A DNA stretch of 64,000 nucleotides from Paraescarpia echinospica (Eukaryota; Annelida; Polychaeta; Sabellida; Siboglinidae), in contig CM034533.1 of assembly GCA_020002185.1 (NCBI GenBank), positions 52,285,568-52,349,567 on the forward strand. The letters run 5' to 3'. The notes beneath the pieces are model-generated. The model was not told where the DNA came from, did not search any database, and saw only the letters and a program-made list of their open reading frames with translations. A program made the translations under genes and the position numbers. Positions 21,851 through 31,671 of the stretch are shown here, piece by piece (positions within the stretch are counted from its first letter, which is position 1; each line of letters starts with the position of its first letter).

Positions 21851-24290
21851 ATATTTAACAAGATTTAACAAGATTGCCACCCAGAGAATTAACTCGAGGT
21901 GGCAGGTTTACAAGGAAGCCCTTTGGCTTATAGAGAGTCCGACCCTTTTATCTATGTGTATCCCGCCCGTCTGAGGTATGTGTCGATTTTATTTTTAAAC
22001 ATATTCATGCTACTAGCACCCACACAATCTGCAGATAATCTGTTCCATTCGTTTACAGTCCTTTGTGAAAATGAAAACTTTCTTATATCTAATCTACTCT
22101 GCTCCTTTGCTAATGTAACTTCATGTCCTCTAGTCCTATCTTTCTTAACTGAGAAAAAATATTTCTATCAATATTTTCATAACCATTCAATATTTTAAAC
22201 ACTTCTATCTGATCTTCTCTCAATCTCCTGGTCTCTAGTGTTGTTAAACCGCATTTTTTTAGGCGTATTTCGTAACTAAGATCCCTCAGGTTTGGTATCA
22301 TTTTAGTTGCTCTCCTCTGCACTCTTTCTAGCATATCTATGTCCTTCCTGCGATATGGCCTCCACGCTTGAATACAATATTCTAAATGAGGCCTAACTAT
22401 TATTTTGTACAGCGGTATTATTAGCTCTTTTTCCTTATACGTTATGTTTCGCCTAATTAATCCAAGGATTTGATTTCCTTTTGAAGCTGCAATTCCGCAC
22501 TGCTCTGAAACCTTCATATCAGCACTAATGGTTAACCCTAAGTCCTTTTCTTTTACAGTAGTACTTAGTACAGTACCCCCCATTGTATATTCTACCTCTT
22601 CGTTCCCATGTCCTGTGTGGAGGCATTTACATTTCCCAAAATTGAACAGCATTTGCCACTTTTCAGACCACTTGATCAACCTGTCAAGATCATCTTGTAA
22701 ATGCTGTCTATCTCCATCACTTTTAATCCTTCTAAACATTTTTGTATCATCCGCAAATTTCAACACCTTGCTTGTTATTTCATCATCCAAATCGTTGATA
22801 TATATTAAGAATAATTTAGGTCATAATGCTGATCCCTGTGGTACCCCACTCAATACCGATTTCCAGTTTAAAGCCTCCCACATCAACTACTACACGTTGT
22901 CTTCTGTCAATCAGCCATTGTTCTACCCAGTTTATTATACCATTTCCTATGCCATGGGCCTTTAGATTAAGCAGTAATCTTTGATGTGGTACTTTGTCGA
23001 AAGCTTTTTGAAAATCTAAGTAGACGATATCTACTGGTGATCCCTCATTTACCCACTTAGTGATGTCTTCCAAAAAACAACATATTTGTTAAGCATGACC
23101 TCGCTTTAAAAAACTATGTTGAGATGGGTTTATCAAGTTTTGTTTAATAAGAAAATCCAACATGTGATCTTTAATTAGTCTTTCTGATAATTTGCAAATC
23201 ACTGATGTTAAACTCACTGGTCTACAGTTCTCTGACTTGTTTCTCGAACCTTTTTTAAATAACGGTATAATGTTTGCCTCTTTCCATTCTAAAGGAATCA
23301 CTCCCTCTTCTAATAACAAATTGAAAACGATTGCAAGCGGTACGCTAATTTGTTCTACAATTTCCAATAGTAGTTTGGGCGGAATCCCATCCACTCCAGG
23401 TGATTTATTATCCTTCATAGCCCTTATTTTCTTAGCTACCATTTCCGGGGTTACAATTAATTGTCCTAAATAGTCTGAATCTGCCCCCTTGAACTTAGCC
23501 TCTGGCACTGGCAGTGAACTAATATCTTCTCTGGTAAACACTGAACTAAAGTACTCATTCAGGTCTTCTGCCATTAAGAATCCCTCTGATATTATATTTC
23601 CAGCACTATCTTCTAGAGGACCAACCTTATCTTGAACTTTCTATTTGCTTCGAACATACGCATAAAAAAACTATTGTTGTCATGTTTTATATTACTAGCT
23701 AATTGTTGTTCATAGCTTCTCTTTGAATTTCTAATTCCAGCTGTAGCTTGGTTAAGTGCTTCTTTATAACTGTTGTAATCTTCATCATTTCCAGTGCATC
23801 TATATGACTTCCACATCATTTGTTTATACTTAATTTTTCTAATGGCTTCTTTCGATAAGTGTTTCTTTTTGGACCGTTTCCCTTGTTTTTTTAAGGGTAC
23901 ACATTTATCGACTATGCACTTAATTTCACTCTTTAATATATTCCAGCATTCTGTTGCTGTCTTATTTTTCAGTGTGTTATTCCAGTCTATCTTTGCTAAA
24001 TATTTCCTCATGTCCTTATACCTTCCTTTGTGGAAATTTCTTCTATACTGCTTTTTACTATTCCTTTCTGATTTTACTTTGATGATAAAATGTATCTGGT
24101 TGTGATCGCTACTCCCCAGTGGTTCACATATCTTGACATTGTCAACTAATTCATTCTGTGAGGACAAAACTATGTCTAACACATTCTCACCCCTGGTTGG
24201 TTCTAGCACATGTTGAGAAAGGAGAGTATCTTGAACTAAAAACTTGTGGTCCTCAATCCCCATATTCTGTAGAGATTTCCATTATATATG
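21851..24290 (-). mobile_element. CR1-type LINE, inverted copy with tail repeats
   Basis: Minus-strand relative of 8516-10672 with a longer 5' part and a 3' tail of repeated (TC)TTGTTAAAT units at 21853-21875. It is 5'-truncated near 24290, inside the endonuclease. Confidence 0.8.
22110..24263 (-). pseudogene. CR1-type ORF2: end of endonuclease plus reverse transcriptase, frameshifted
   Basis: Reading on the minus strand, 24263-23613 holds the end of the endonuclease (LGSSDHNQIHF) and the linker. Next come 23574-23089 (KSPGVDGIP, FKKGSRNKSENCRPVSL), 23073-22816 (YLDFQKAFDKVPH) and 22790-22110 (KFADDTK onward). Three frame breaks separate these pieces. Protein similarity to the 8517-10487 copy is very high, so both belong to one recently active family. 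Confidence 0.8.
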
Positions 24291-24526
24291 CCCGTGGTTA
24301 ATGATTATGATTTAACATTTTGATCGGAATTACATATTTTTGGGTGGGCCCATAATTGTTCAACCCGGTGAACACTTCACCGCTGTATGCCATATCACTC
24401 TTTTTTCCGATGATAGAGACCGAATTAAACCACCATATCAATTTGTCTGCGTCCTTGGATAATAAGATTTCACTTTTTGATAGGAGTCATGCAGTAACCT
24501 TTTGGGTGGGTCCATAATTGTTTACA

Positions 24527-24687
<161 letters not shown>

Positions 24688-24693
24688 TCGTAG

Positions 24694-24931
24694 CAAAGTA
24701 GCCGGGAACCACAATGTGCGAAGAAACTGGAAATACTTCCTTCGCGACGATACCAACAAGTTTTTTGCGTTCCTGACAATCATGGTTGCAAATCTGCATT
24801 ACCCAGATGGAAGGGAAATGTTTGCTACATCTGGCACATCAGTGGTCGTCATTAGATGCAACTGTGACATGCTGCAGTGTGACCACAGAAGAAGCAGACA
24901 TGCGACTGCTTGCCTATGTGCAGAATGCCTT
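24694..24931 (+). pseudogene. Multicopy FEN/PIN-like gene, 5' part, interrupted by the Polinton
   Basis: Plus-strand frames read NWKYFLRDDTNKFFAFLT, then SGTSVVVI, then after a one-base shift EEADMRLLAYVQNAL. I recognise this order from a common, mostly uncharacterised multicopy family in invertebrate and fish genomes. Its acidic blocks (EEAD, xDxD, GCDT) resemble FEN/PIN-type nucleases, which is inference. The same reading frame continues at 36391 with ERRERATTCLIRTEDMDVIV, so the 11.45-kb element sits inside this gene. The frameshift near 24890 shows that the copy is degenerate independently of the insertion. Confidence 0.65.
24926..24931. repeat. Left 6-bp target site duplication (TGCCTT)
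   Basis: TGCCTT abuts the left terminal inverted repeat and recurs at 36385-36390. Six bases is the signature length of Polinton integrases. Confidence 0.9.
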
Positions 24932-25203
24932 AGTAGTGATACAGTCGCTCCCATCCACGGTCATGACCCCAGATCAAAGGCTTTTGCGTTTTTTATAAGT
25001 AGAATTCCTACGTTTTTAGCAGTAATGTTTTAGTAAACGTCAAAGTGATTGATGGGTTTCCTTAGAAAGAGGGTGTCGCCCTCTAGTAACTAATCAGGTA
25101 CTAATAAGGGAAATAAATAGGGTGATTGTCGACCTCTAGTGACTAATCAGGTACTAATTAGGTAAAAAATTAGGGTAATTAATTAAGTACTAATTAGTAA
25201 TAA
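24932..25203 (+). repeat. Left terminal inverted repeat (about 272 bp)
   Basis: Matches the reverse complement of 36112-36384 with one substitution (CCACGG against CCCCGG) and one T-run length difference that I can see. The 5' dinucleotide is AG, as in Polintons. It contains palindromic CTCTAG and TTAGTAC.TAATTAG words. Confidence 0.92.
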
Positions 25204-25330
25204 TAAACGTCAAAGTGATTGATGGGTTTCCTTAGAAAGAGGGTGTCGCCCTCTATTGACTAATAAGGTACTAAATAGGTAAATAAATAGGGTAAATAAT
25301 TAATTAAGTACTAATTAGTAACAAATGAGT
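25204..25330 (+). repeat. Internal duplication of part of the left TIR
   Basis: AAACGTCAAAGTGATTGATG through AAGTACTAATTAGTAA repeats the TIR segment 25034-25200 in direct orientation with a deletion. Only the left end has this; similarity to the right end resumes at GAGTAGTGCA. Confidence 0.8.
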
Positions 25331-25417
25331 AGTGCATACACTAGAGGGTAGCACTAGCAATAACTAAAAGGTTATGTAATGGTTATGCGGTGGTGTGGAG
25401 TCATGTGCGATTCAAAT

Positions 25418-25424
25418 TATATAA
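25418..25424 (+). promoter_or_regulatory. TATA box for the packaging ATPase
   Basis: TATATAA lies about 70 bp upstream of the ATPase ATG at 25489. It is the only TATA-like word between the TIR and the gene. Confidence 0.45.
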
Positions 25425-25488
25425 TGGTGTGCTGACATCTAGTGAATGAAAAATAAAGCATGTCCCCCCTAGTGACTGAAAAACGTCG

Positions 25489-26163
25489 ATGGTGGTGCAT
25501 ATAGGCGATCGTAACGTTGTCGGCGCACCAGTTGTCGCTATGGACGGAAAGTGGAAGCACCCTTTTACGTGTATAGTGTCCGGCCCTACGGGGTGCGGGA
25601 AGACTACTTTCGTTGTACACCTGTTAAAGTTTGCTTCGTGTATGATTTCGCCGCCACCGGAGAAAATTCTGTGGTGTTACGGCCAGTGGCAGACCGCTTA
25701 CGACTCTATGGCCGGCGTAGAATTTGTAGACGGTTTGCCGGATCCGTCGCTTCTGGACACCAAAACGAGGACGCTTCTAGTGCTCGATGACCTTATGTCG
25801 GAGACCAATAGTAGCGTCACGACTTTGTTTACTAAAAAAAGTCACCACTGCAACGCGTCCGTCGTACAGCTTTTGCAGAATCTCTTTCCGAAAGGGAAAG
25901 AAAATCGCACAATCAGCTCAAACGCGCAGTATATGGTCCTCTTCAAGAGTCCCCGGGACGCTGGCCAAGTATGTCACCTGGCGAAACAGATGTACCCGGG
26001 TAGTATCAACTACATGGTGGAGGCGTACAAAGATGCCACATCGGCCGCCTACGGTTACCTCCTGGTGGATCTGAAACAGGAAACGCCGGAAACCATGCGC
26101 CTGCGTACGGAAATTTTTCCCGACGACCCCATTCAGTACGTCTATGTGCCGACGAGACTATAA
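25489..26163 (+). CDS. FtsK/HerA-like (A32-type) packaging ATPase
   Basis: 224 residues, uninterrupted, from ATG 25489. Residues 32-39 are a Walker A loop (GPTGCGKT) and residues 95-101 a Walker B strand ending in DD (TLLVLDD). QNLFP and the SNAQYMVLFKSPRD block (sensor region) follow, as in the genome-packaging ATPases of Polintons, adintoviruses and relatives. It would pump DNA into a capsid using ATP. It lies just inside the left TIR and 40 bp upstream of the protein-X-like gene, on the same strand. Its stop codon overlaps a TATA box. Intact packaging machinery in an element with no capsid gene is notable, because it would have to act on a helper's capsid. Confidence 0.9.
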   Translation: MVVHIGDRNVVGAPVVAMDGKWKHPFTCIVSGPTGCGKTTFVVHLLKFASCMISPPPEKILWCYGQWQTAYDSMAGVEFVDGLPDPSLLDTKTRTLLVLDDLMSETNSSVTTLFTKKSHHCNASVVQLLQNLFPKGKENRTISSNAQYMVLFKSPRDAGQVCHLAKQMYPGSINYMVEAYKDATSAAYGYLLVDLKQETPETMRLRTEIFPDDPIQYVYVPTRL

Positions 26164-26166
26164 AAA
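26159..26166 (+). promoter_or_regulatory. TATA box overlapping the ATPase stop codon
   Basis: TATAAAAAAGG spans the end of the ATPase frame (its TAA is inside). An initiator-like TCATTC follows at 26191, with the A about 34 bp downstream, and the next ATG is at 26203. This is a good core promoter for the protein-X-like gene. Confidence 0.7.
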
Positions 26167-26202
26167 AGGCGGGGCGCGCCGCGGCCGCCGTCATTCGACA
26201 GG

Positions 26203-26577
26203 ATGACAGATCGCGTGAAGAGGCACATCCTTGCCCTGCAGCTGTTGCGTCGCTACCAGGGGAATACGAATCTGAGAAAGGCGGTAATCACTCACGCGGA
26301 CGCCGACCTCATCTGCAGTCTGGCCGACTGCACGTATAACATTCTGCGAGGGAATGTGAAATTGACGCGTAACAACCGAAAAGTGCTGATAAAGTACAGG
26401 AACAATTTGCGCAAGTTAGCGTCGAAAAAAGTACCCATCAAACGGAAGAGGGCCGTCCTGCAGACGGGTTCGGGCGCGTTTCTGACGGCACTGCTGACCG
26501 ACTTTGTTGGACCCGCCGGTCGCGGGCTCCTCGCCGCGCTAGGCGGACAAGACCGAAGTAGTGAGGTTGTATTGTAG
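26203..26577 (+). CDS. Adenovirus pX-like small basic virion protein
   Basis: 124 residues from ATG 26203. It is strongly basic in the middle (about residues 63-88, rich in Lys and Arg) with a C-terminal hydrophobic segment GAFLTALLTDFVGPAGRGLLAALGG. The layout of a helical N-terminus, a NILRGNVKLT block, a basic stretch and a hydrophobic tail is that of the protein-X-like genes seen next to packaging ATPases in Polinton and adintovirus genomes. These are thought to be condensing or membrane-active core proteins. The frame is intact with its own TATA and initiator. The identity rests on pattern and position, so it is moderately certain. Confidence 0.7.
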   Translation: MTDRVKRHILALQLLRRYQGNTNLRKAVITHADADLICSLADCTYNILRGNVKLTRNNRKVLIKYRNNLRKLASKKVPIKRKRAVLQTGSGAFLTALLTDFVGPAGRGLLAALGGQDRSSEVVL

Positions 26578-26649
26578 CGCTATATGCTCTTATTGCGAAA
26601 CTGCTAAGCGGCTTCCGATGCCCGTTATCGCTTGCTATTACCGAAGTTA

Positions 26650-26655
26650 AATAAA
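26650..26655 (+). terminator. Poly(A) signal for the rightward ATPase/pX transcripts
   Basis: AATAAA lies 73 bp after the pX stop, facing the polymerase signal at 26689-26694. Confidence 0.65.
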
Positions 26656-26688
26656 ACAACGATGAAAACTGTACCGAGTGTTCACATT

Positions 26689-26694
26689 TTTATT
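26689..26694 (-). terminator. Poly(A) signal for the leftward polymerase transcript
   Basis: AATAAA on the minus strand lies about 110 bp after the polymerase stop at 26803. The two convergent signals are only about 35 bp apart. Confidence 0.6.
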
Positions 26695-26716
26695 CGCACA
26701 CATACATACATACATA

Positions 26717-26781
26717 GGACCCTAGGGGTAGGTCCCTACCCCTAGGGTCCCTAGGTAGGTCCCTACCCCTAGGGGTAGGGA
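26717..26781. repeat. Two perfect palindromes between convergent genes
   Basis: 26717-26750 is a 16-bp perfect inverted repeat with a TC centre, built on CCCTAGGGGTAGG. 26760-26781 is a 22-bp perfect palindrome of the same motif. They lie between the polymerase stop and its poly(A) signal and are followed by a GGGA run. Confidence 0.85.
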
Positions 26782-26802
26782 GGGAGGGAGGGAGGTCCCT
26801 CG

Positions 26803-27943
26803 TTATACGAGTATCGGCGCCGTGGTGACGCCGTCGTCGAGCACGCGACGTTTGGCGTAGAAGTAGCTCAACGCCGCGCGCTCCTGAATGTACGTCAGCA
26901 CGGACGACTCCTTCACTTGGAAGCCGCGGTTCCGGCCGCCGGCGCTCCGTTGGCTGCGCAGCACGTCGAGGAAGGCGTCGTTGTCGACGTCGTTCTGACG
27001 CTTGCTCAGCCCCTTCGTACTGTACTTGTCGCCGTCGTCGCCGCCGAAACAGTAGTACGTCTTGCTGCAGAGCGCGACGATCCCGCGGCCGGACCATTCC
27101 TCTTTGAAGAGGCCCGGCGTTCGCTTGTCGTACCAGCGCAGACGCGCGCAACACTCGTCGGGCACGTCCCACGCTCGGCCGGCGAGCCGGCACCGCAAGT
27201 ACGCCTCCGCGTGCGCGTCGCAGTGTTCCGACGGGAACCACTCGCCGCGGTGTCGAAAGTAGTGTTCGCGCTTGGCCGCCGCCACGAGCTCGTCGAGTCG
27301 GCACCCCGCGAGGCTCAAATACGCCGAGTCCGTGACCATCGCGCAGTACTGGAACAGGGGGCGCGGAATGTAGGCGGCGATCAAATCGTAATAAAACTCC
27401 AGCATGCGCAGTTTGGCGTACTGAGAGACGAAGTAGCCGATCTGGACGGGCAGCGCGTATCGGACGGTTCGCTTGTTCAGCGCCACCTCGTAGAGGCCGT
27501 CGGGGACGACGACGTCGAGCTGACGGAAGCGACGATTATTGATCAGCGTCGAGGCGCCGGCGGCCGTGCAGAACTTGATGTTGCGGTGCAGGTCGACGCG
27601 TGTGGTCGTTTTCCCGTAGGAACTGTTGCCGAGCAGTTTAAACGTGTCGGTGATGATGGCCTTGTCGGGGTCGTCGTCGCCCGCGCGTCGCGCGGCGGAG
27701 ACCGTGTCGCCGAAGCGACGAAAGCACGCGACCGGCTCGTACTCGACGATCTGGTAGATGCGCTCGACGACGAGGCCGTGCCGCAGATACCACCGCAGTA
27801 GCGGCGTCGCGAGCAGAATCTTGACGCCGAAGAAACTCCCCTCGAGCGTGCGCTGAGGCCGGACGAGGAGGTCGTGCGTTTCGGCGTAGCGACGCATGAA
27901 CGGGCTGAGATCATCGCGCGCGATGGTCCAGCGGTCCAGCTCC

Positions 27944-27984
<41 letters not shown>

Positions 27985-30793
27985 CTCGCCGCGCGCCACT
28001 GGCACTCTCACATCTCGACGACGGCGGCGAAGCGGCGAAGGTAGGCCGTGACGGCGGCCGTCTCGGCGTACAGTTGGCTCATCGGCTTACCGTTCACCGC
28101 GTTCGTCTCCCTCCCCGTGCACGGACAGCCGTGGAAGAAGCACCCTTGGAACTGGTACGCCGTCCGCGTCGCGCCACACCAGCCGTCGACCCGGTACTTG
28201 CCGACGCGCTTCTCGCGCCCGTTGAGCTATTGACGTATGTGAGCCCACGTCCGCGCCGCCTCCCACGTCAGCCACTCGACGGCCAAGCGGCCGTAGCGGT
28301 GTACGCGCTCCGGTCGAAAGGCGTTGTCCGCGCGCCGGCGCGTGTACCACCCCGTCGGCATCTCCTGCGTGATCGCCCATAGGTAGAGGCCGTTTGCGTC
28401 GAAGCCGACAATAGAGCGGCAGGGGCGCGCCGACTCACCGTACTCCTCGCGCCGAAGGGCGGTCACGCCGGCCTCGTGATAGCGCGCGAAAATGATCGAG
28501 GGGCCGCCGACGATCTGCGACTGTAGGAGCCGGTGCAGGTCCTTGTTCGATTCGTTGAAGAGCGTGAAGTGGAGCGACGACGGCAGATCGTTGAACAGGA
28601 ACAGCAGCGTCAGGCCCGGCACGCTGATGGCGTCCTTGAACATGTCGATGCGGCGCTGCCGATAGAAGGCGAACTGCTTGTCGACGGCCTCCAGGAACGG
28701 CACCACGTCCCTATTGTTATACCACACGAGGTAGTCCCGCAGCGTCGTCATCCCCTCGTCGCGCCAGACCCGCGCGCATCCCTCGTATTCGGCGGCGGAG
28801 ATGCCTTCGCGCTTCAGGCGGCTGTAGAAGGCCTCGCGCGGTGGCAGCCGGATCTCGTCCAGTTTTCGCGGGTCGTCGAGGTACTCGTAGGGGAAGTGCC
28901 CCCTCGTCACCTCGCAGCCGTAGGCCTTCAGAAACCGGGCGTAGCTGACGCCGGGGTCCAGGTAGTTGGTGACGTCCAGGAATTTGAGCGTCGCCGTCGC
29001 CAGGCACATGAAGTTGTTCTGACGCTTGATCGTGAACATCGACGAGATGCTTTGCGCCTCGTCGGTCATGAACAGAGGCGTCAGATATTTCTTAACGACG
29101 TTCAAGTCATACTTCCCCGAATTGAAGCCGAGGACGGGGAGGCGGCGCAGTTGCTGCCACAGACGGTCGCCGAGCACCGTGTACGGGCTCTTATCGTGCG
29201 CCGCCTCCGCCACCGTCGCGTGCGCCCGCCATTCGGCGTCGAGCGCGTCGATCGCCTCGAAGGTCGCGTCGAACGACGGCCGCAGAGCCGCGCACGCCGC
29301 CTCGCTCATGGCCTCCAGGGCGTCGATCAGGCGCTTCGCGAGATCGCCCGAATCGCCGGACGTAACGAAGCAGCGCGCCGTCTCGTGCCCGGGGACGTTC
29401 GAGGCGACGCTCATGCTGAGTAGCTTGTGTCGCGCTATCCACCGGCATTTGGCGCTGTCCGCCGGCAGATCGTGATCGTCGAAGTAGCACTCAAAATCGT
29501 ACGTCGCCCTGTACGGATAGTAGTGCAGGCGTTCGTCCACGTAGACGCCCTCGTCCTCCAGCTGCTGAAACACGGACGGCGTCGGATGGTAGACGCCGCC
29601 GGGAAAGACGTGGCGAACGCCGCCTTCGCACGTCGCCTCGTGACGCCGCAGCAGATAGGCGGTGCGCCACAGCGAATCGCCGCACTTGCCGCATCGATAC
29701 GAACGACAGAACAGCGACACGTCGGCTATGAAGGAATAGTGCATCTCGAACAGATTGACGCTCATGGTGGTCGGGTAGCGATGGAGGGAGTGGCGGATCA
29801 CTTCGGCGGTGGCGTCCTCCGCCGACAGCCGATACACGGTCACATTCGTTTCGAAGACCGCCTCCACCCGGCCGAGTTCGTTCAGCGGGACGCCGGCGAA
29901 CGCGTAGTAGGGTTGGCCGCCGTAGTCGGCGTAGAGCCTTAAGGCGGCGGCCGTCAAATCGTCAGCGCGAAAGTCTGCGCCCCGATGCAGCACCAGACAG
30001 CGGAAGAGGCACAGGTTGTCGGCGTACGGATGGCCGTGGCGACCGTTCACTAGGCTGACGAGCCCCGCGTTGCGGCGCAGATAGGAGGGGAGGCGCTGCT
30101 GACGGCGCACCCGATAGGATGGTGGATGATGGCGTTGAGGAAGTACGTAACGTTCGTTACCAACTCGGCGATCCACCCCGAGTCGGGGCGCTGCGCGATC
30201 ACGTATTGCAGAACGTCGGGCTGCCGGGTGGCGTCGAGGAAGCGTTCGAACGACGCGGCGTCTGAAACGAGGACTGGCGACTCGAGATAGCGTCCGCAAC
30301 AGTTACACGAAGAATGGTAGTAACGTAGTCGCCCCGTCTCCCTGTGCCGCAGAATAAACCCGTACGATAAGTTTATTTTAAAGGCCCGAGTCTGCGCCTC
30401 GAACATCAGTCGTAGTTGGGCTTCGTGCGCGGTCGTATCCCCGTGGCCGGATAAATGGAAATTATACCTAGATTGAACGGGTCCGCGCGCCACAGACGTA
30501 CGGATACTCGCCCAGTAGTCGCGCACGACGCTCTGTAGGTCGTCGTCGACGACGTCGTCATCGCGACGTAAATGGTGCACCCTATCGGCGTGCCCGTCGA
30601 ACGATCGATTGCATTTTGGACACACCTCATCGGCGACGCCGCAAGTTCGCAGATTCCGCAACATACTACCGCGCTGCTCGAACGATCGATCATATTTCGG
30701 GCATACGTATTCATCGCTGCCGCACGTTTTTAGATGCTTCGACAAATGAAAAAGACGGACGAACGATCGATCGCATTTCAGACACACGTGCAT
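26803..30793 (-). pseudogene. polB: Protein-primed family B DNA polymerase, broken
   Basis: Begins at ATG 30793 with C2H2-type zinc fingers (CLKCDRSF...H). A frame change near 30120 leads to 30110-28230, with exonuclease motifs DFECYFD (Exo I), GFNSGKYDLN (Exo II) and YNNRD (Exo III), then polymerase motif A FDANGLY. An in-frame TAG at 28227 is followed, in the same frame, by the YQFQGCFFHGC block and VVEM. A TGA near 28012 sits where the family has Trp. A frameshift beside a GCC run then leads to 28011-26803, with motif B (KLLGNSSYGKT) and motif C. Motif C reads VTDS rather than the usual DTDS, losing a metal-binding Asp. Two stops, two shifts and this change make it inactive. A TATA-like CTTATAAG is at 30852-30859. 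Confidence 0.88.
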
Positions 30794-30851
30794 CGTCGGT
30801 CTAGGCGCGCGCTCGGAACGCTATTAACTACGACGAGGCGCGCCGGCACCA

Positions 30852-30859
30852 CTTATAAG
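30852..30859 (-). promoter_or_regulatory. TATA-like box upstream of polymerase
   Basis: Palindromic CTTATAAG lies about 60 bp upstream of the polymerase ATG at 30793, at a suitable distance for a short leader. Confidence 0.45.
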
Positions 30860-30869
30860 GCCGCCCTAA

Positions 30870-31280
30870 CGACCGCTAGGGGTTTTGTAAACGACGGAGG
30901 CGGTTTTCTCGCATCCCTGACCGTCAGGTGGCGGCACTGCTGGCCCGCCGTCCGTGGATTTTTTTCGTGGCCGTCAGGGGAGCAACGTTTTTGTGGTGGC
31001 CGACAGGTGGCAGCGCTGTGCCTGCCTAGGGATCGAGGAGGCGGCGGCACAGTTTTTTGTTTTACGTTTTGCAGTAGAAATTTCGCCTGTCAGCGGCGCC
31101 CGGATACGCGCAGCGGCAAAGTTTTTGTTTACGTTTTGTAGTAGAAATTTCGGCTGTCAGCTGCGCCCGGAGTGTTTTTTGTGCAGTAGTTGGACAGGCG
31201 TTCGGAATTGAATGTCAGCAACGTGTTTTTGGATGGCATCGAATGGCAACAACAGGAGGCGGGGATTGAATTGTTTTCAT
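30870..31280. other. Gene-free interval with direct repeats in the element
   Basis: No convincing gene: a plus-strand frame at 30734-31141 is low-complexity and lacks motifs. A unit of about 52 bp (GTTTACGTTTTG.AGTAGAAATTTCG.CTGTCAGC.GCGCCCGGA) occurs at about 31056-31110 and again at 31119-31171. GTCAGGTGGCGGCACTG and GACAGGTGGCAGCGCTG also recur. It may be a promoter or origin region. Confidence 0.6.
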
Positions 31281-31284
31281 ACGT

Positions 31285-31290
31285 TTTATT
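31285..31290 (-). terminator. Candidate poly(A) signal for the leftward right-arm genes
   Basis: AATAAA on the minus strand, downstream of the unknown gene (31672-32424) and the repeat cluster. No better signal is seen closer. Confidence 0.4.
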
Positions 31291-31321
31291 AAGCAGTCTC
31301 GTACTACTACATCACCACAGT

Positions 31322-31660
31322 AGGGCTTTATGCCACGGTAAACAGTAAAGAGGCTTTATGCCACAGCAGAGTAAATAATAAGGCTTTGCGCCTCCAACAA
31401 CGGCCTATAGACCATAGCGAAATGAAAATATAATGTTCATCGATAAAAATATTAAGTGTTCGGCGGGGGCTTATGCCACAGCGGAGTAAATAATAAAGCT
31501 TTAGGGGCACAACAGCGGACTATAGACAGCGACTTTATGCCCTACTATTCAATTTCCCTGCTAATGTTCATCGGCGTACCTGCTAATAATAAGGCTTTAT
31601 GCCATAGCGAAATGCAAAATATAATGTTCATAGGCAAAAATTAAGCGTTCGGCGGAGAAA
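31322..31660. repeat. Cluster of GGCTTTATGCC-type direct repeats
   Basis: GGCTTTATGCC(A)CAGC recurs about five times. A longer block (ATAGCGAAATG.AAATATAATGTTCAT..GCAAAAATTAAG.GTTCGGCGG) occurs at 31412-31466 and 31600-31658. It lies 3' of the unknown leftward gene and could be a 3' UTR array or iteron-like sites. Confidence 0.65.
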
Positions 31661-31671
31661 ACGTCGCCCCA

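Noticed and set aside
26917..27801. Long plus-strand frame opposite the polymerase (294 codons)
   Set aside because: It is the antisense shadow of a G+C-rich gene with identifiable polymerase motifs on the minus strand.
28533..29423. Second long plus-strand frame (296 codons)
   Set aside because: Also antisense to the polymerase exonuclease region; no motif of its own.
30734..31141. Candidate integrase or capsid gene in the gap of the Polinton
   Set aside because: The frame is low-complexity, contains repeats and lacks HHCC, DDE or jelly-roll patterns.
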